Below, in pieces: positions 6,102 through 6,190 of a DNA stretch of 6,190 nucleotides. The position numbers and the translations under genes are program-made. Position 1 is the stretch's first letter; each line of letters opens with the position of its first letter. The notes below the pieces were generated by a model. That model was not told the origin of the DNA, ran no database searches, and saw only the letters and a list, made by a program, of their open reading frames with translations. This DNA is from Candidatus Nanohalarchaeota archaeon (GTDB taxonomy: Archaea; EX4484-52; B79-G9), in assembly GCA_030635525.1 (NCBI GenBank), contig DAOVYR010000066.1:1-6190 (forward strand), in the 5' to 3' direction.

Positions 6102-6190
6102 ATGAATCAGATCAGATGGTGCTTAAGCAAGAAAAACGGTCTTGAACTGATAGAGCCAAATGACAACTTACGGGAAGCGTACCAAAAAAA
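6102..6190 (+). CDS. Second HEPN-domain protein, N-terminal 29 residues (cut by the window edge)
   Basis: The frame opens with ATG two bases after the stop of the plus-strand MNT gene (TAA-AA-ATG) and runs off the right edge without a stop. The 29 visible codons give MNQIRWCLSKKNG followed by LELIEPNDNLREAYQK. This start (a WC-x-KKxG turn, then LIEPNxNLxxAY leading into the first helix) is typical of archaeal HEPN proteins paired with nucleotidyltransferases. It does not resemble the start of the minus-strand HEPN protein, so the two pairs are not a recent duplication. The catalytic Rx4-6HxY region lies beyond the window, so toxin activity cannot be judged. Confidence 0.65.
   Translation, partial: MNQIRWCLSKKNGLELIEPNDNLREAYQK

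Noticed and set aside
1..6190. CRISPR array, tRNA, rRNA or insertion sequence
   Set aside because: No regularly spaced repeats, no cloverleaf or rRNA-like sequence and no transposase frame were seen on either strand.

Overview
This window is from an archaeon. It carries an archaeal/eukaryotic-type initiation factor 5B of 589 residues rather than bacterial IF2. It has TATA-like boxes about 25-35 bases upstream of inferred transcript starts, Shine-Dalgarno sequences of the GGTG/GGTGAT kind, and two archaeal-style nucleotidyltransferase + HEPN gene pairs. Overall base composition is moderately AT-rich. The lineage cannot be fixed from the sequence; a DPANN-like or euryarchaeal genome is possible.

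Layout from left to right. The left edge holds the first 171 codons of an NAD-dependent malate/lactate dehydrogenase (minus strand; its C-terminus lies outside). Its start sits one base after the stop of infB, which encodes aIF5B, so the two are probably co-transcribed. Next comes a short promoter region, then a minus-strand pair. An upstream gene encodes a winged-helix DNA-binding domain fused to a minimal nucleotidyltransferase (MNT), and it overlaps by four bases a gene for a small HEPN protein. This pair has its own TATA box and a repeat-rich leader. Upstream of it is the purE-purB operon (minus strand), with one base between the genes. A 163-base divergent intergenic region follows, carrying a purE promoter, a central perfect inverted repeat, and a promoter with a palindrome on the start codon of the next gene. 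That gene (plus strand) is a second winged-helix-MNT protein, followed two bases later by a second HEPN gene cut off by the right edge.

How the genes fit together. The housekeeping content is translation initiation (infB), central carbon metabolism (dehydrogenase) and purine synthesis (purE for AIR to CAIR, purB for SAICAR cleavage and AMP formation). PurE has class II (AIR carboxylase) signatures, so no PurK partner would be needed. Two unrelated-looking MNT-HEPN modules flank the purine operon. Each has the GSx10DxD nucleotidyltransferase motif known from MntA-type antitoxins. Unlike the minimal MntA, each antitoxin candidate carries its own winged helix, and each gene start is covered by operator-like repeats. 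This suggests autoregulated toxin-antitoxin modules, and it is the most interesting part of the window. Every gap between genes is shorter than 300 bases.
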